Source: a virus
Length of the DNA stretch: 33,013 nucleotides
Strand: one strand, 5' to 3'
Virus record (IMG/VR): IMGVR_UViG_3300031687_000061
Coordinates: 1 to 33,013 of that record
The notes beneath the pieces are model-generated. The model was not told where the DNA came from and ran no database searches. It was given only the letters and a program-made list of their open reading frames with translations. Shown here in pieces: positions 32,314-33,013 of this stretch. The translations under genes were made by a program, and so were the position numbers. The number at the start of each line of letters is the position of its first letter. The stretch's first letter is position 1.

Positions 32314-32435
32314 TTTTCTTCATCCTCTGCAATGCAATCTCCGCATTTCCATTCGTTTTTGGAATTGTATTCTCCGTCACAGTTCCAATCGAGATCAATG
32401 TAGTGATCTCCTGCATGGCAATATTCCATAGCCAT
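32310..32435 (-). CDS. Cys-rich microprotein, probable zinc ribbon (41 residues)
   Basis: From ATG 32435 the frame gives 41 residues with cysteines at 6, 19, 31 and 34 (YCHAGD, WNCDGEY, WKCGDC), an arrangement that can hold one zinc ion, and an acidic tail. AGGAG lies ten bases upstream. It is coupled by ATGA to the next gene and directly follows the tRNA-Leu gene. Such tiny zinc-binding proteins are common in phage accessory blocks; the role is unknown. Confidence 0.6.
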   Translation of the reverse strand: MAMEYCHAGDHYIDLDWNCDGEYNSKNEWKCGDCIAEDEEK

Positions 32436-32452
32436 ATTGCGTAAACTCCTAA

Positions 32453-32529
32453 TGGTAGGGATGGTGGGACTCGAACCCACACCTGTAGAGATTTTAAGTC
32501 TCTTGCCTCTGCCGTTGGGCTACATCCCC
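32453..32529 (-). tRNA. tRNA with UAA anticodon (Leu, UUA), short variable loop
   Basis: The cloverleaf has acceptor GGGGATG/CATCCCT, anticodon stem AGAGA/TCTCT with loop CTTAAAA, and T arm GTGGG-TTCGAGT-CCCAC, with encoded CCA. The anticodon reads UUA (Leu). The variable loop is only six bases (ACAGGT), whereas bacterial tRNA-Leu normally has a long variable arm, and the D stem has three good pairs. Confidence 0.88.
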
Positions 32530-32530
32530 A

Positions 32531-32878
32531 TTACCACCAGCACCTATAAATAATATTCCAATTCATATCTGAATATTGTTTTGCATTGTCTATATACAAT
32601 AGATCTTGCTCTTTCTCTTCGTCATCATCATATGATTCCCCAAAGAAAAAGCCTCTAGTCTCAGGAAGGTTGTTATTTTCTATATCTTGTTCTAAGTCAA
32701 CTAAGTCATCGCGAGTAAGATACATATCTATGCAGTTAAAATCTCCAGGTTTTTTAACTAAATCTTTTTTAACAGCAAGCTTTTCCATCCATCCTTGGAG
32801 GTTTGCATGTTTTCGCCAAAGGCCAATTTGTTCAACTTCTTCGCCTTTTTTTGCAATTAAGTATTGATCTAAACCCAT
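32531..32878 (-). CDS. Conserved MGLDQYL-type protein, unknown function
   Basis: This 115-residue protein has AGGAG before its ATG. It starts MGLDQYLIAKK and has WRKHANLQGWMEKL (about residues 21-34), LTRDDLVDLEQDIENN and GFFFGESYDDDEEKEQDL, ending NIIYRCWW. The MGLD-Y-L start with the WRK-N--H/GW pattern and the GFFFG block recur in many phage and bacterial proteins of unknown function, as I recall. It is the first gene after the attenuator-like structure at the right edge. Confidence 0.75.
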   Translation of the reverse strand: MGLDQYLIAKKGEEVEQIGLWRKHANLQGWMEKLAVKKDLVKKPGDFNCIDMYLTRDDLVDLEQDIENNNLPETRGFFFGESYDDDEEKEQDLLYIDNAKQYSDMNWNIIYRCWW

Positions 32879-32901
32879 TAGTTACTCCTAATGTAATTAT
32901 T

Positions 32902-33000
32902 AAATAAAAAATGCGGGGGCGAAAGAGATTCAGAGTGACCAGAATGCCCATGTATCTCAAGCATCTCTATCTATTAATGAACTGCCCCCGCTCAGTTCAT
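32902..33000 (-). terminator. Attenuator-like leader or terminator at the right edge
   Basis: Read leftward, ATGAACTG (33000-32993) pairs with CAGTTCAT (32984-32977), with GCGGGGG in its loop. GCGGGGGC (32991-32984) also pairs with GCCCCCGC (32920-32913), followed at once by ATTTTTTATTT (32912-32902). Inside, AGAGAT pairs with ATCTCT. The second form is a terminator-like stem with a U-run; the first competes with it or forms a pseudoknot with it. It lies before the leftward small-gene and tRNA block. Confidence 0.6.
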
Positions 33001-33013
33001 GAAGGGTTACATG

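Noticed and set aside
32913-32991. A fourth tRNA at the right edge
   Set aside because: The GC-rich ends mimic an acceptor stem, but no proper T arm, D arm or anticodon stem can be built; a terminator or attenuator fits better.
1-33013. CRISPR array, insertion sequence or integrase/attachment site
   Set aside because: No regularly spaced repeats, transposase or integrase motifs, or terminal inverted repeats were seen.

Overview
The window is a stretch of a tailed-phage genome with a short-tailed (podovirus, T7-like) virion plan. The order terminase, portal, scaffold, major capsid, tail tubular A, tail tubular B and three internal virion (ejection) proteins is read directly from one long plus-strand block. 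The host is probably a Gram-negative bacterium, because an overlapping spanin pair with a lipobox is present. The DNA is AT-rich overall. The three tRNAs (anticodons UAU, UCU, UAA) read A/U-rich codons. No integrase, RNA polymerase or DNA polymerase is visible here, so lifestyle and replication type stay open.

Layout. Positions 1-275 hold a short HTH-like ORF on the minus strand and a consensus sigma70 promoter (TTGACA-N18-TATAAT) firing rightward into two hairpins. Positions 276-6370 hold packaging and head genes: a small basic protein, TerS, TerL, a small ORF, portal, a Bbp19-like protein, scaffold and the major capsid protein. The capsid gene has a 5' leader with mutually exclusive stems and is followed by a strong terminator. 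Positions 6471-14158 hold two structural proteins of unknown function and enlarged tail tubular proteins A and B. Positions 14155-22756 hold three internal virion proteins. The second carries a lytic transglycosylase domain and a staphylococcal-nuclease-like domain with its key residues; the third carries a ComEA-like helix-hairpin-helix module. Positions 22768-26495 hold three small unknown proteins, then a lysis region (XhlA-like membrane protein, SprT-like metalloprotease, M15-type endolysin, holin-like protein, overlapping Rz/Rz1) and a metallophosphoesterase.

From 26492 to 29251 genes run leftward: small unknown proteins, a RuvC-like resolvase and a RepA/KaiC-like AAA helicase. A 17-bp perfect hairpin lies between the last two. 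From a divergent promoter at about 29267, ssb and an ERF-type single-strand annealing protein run rightward to a bidirectional terminator at 30364-30405. The rest (30408-33013) is a leftward block of small genes, including an XRE regulator, several ORFs of 41-59 residues and three CCA-encoding tRNAs, with an attenuator-like structure at the right end.

Together the plus-strand block builds the virion, delivers DNA and lyses the cell, while the replication and recombination genes (helicase, SSB, ERF, RuvC) sit around one divergent control point. The most unusual material is the set of DNA-handling domains inside the ejection proteins, the switch-like capsid leader and the large insertions in the tail nozzle proteins.
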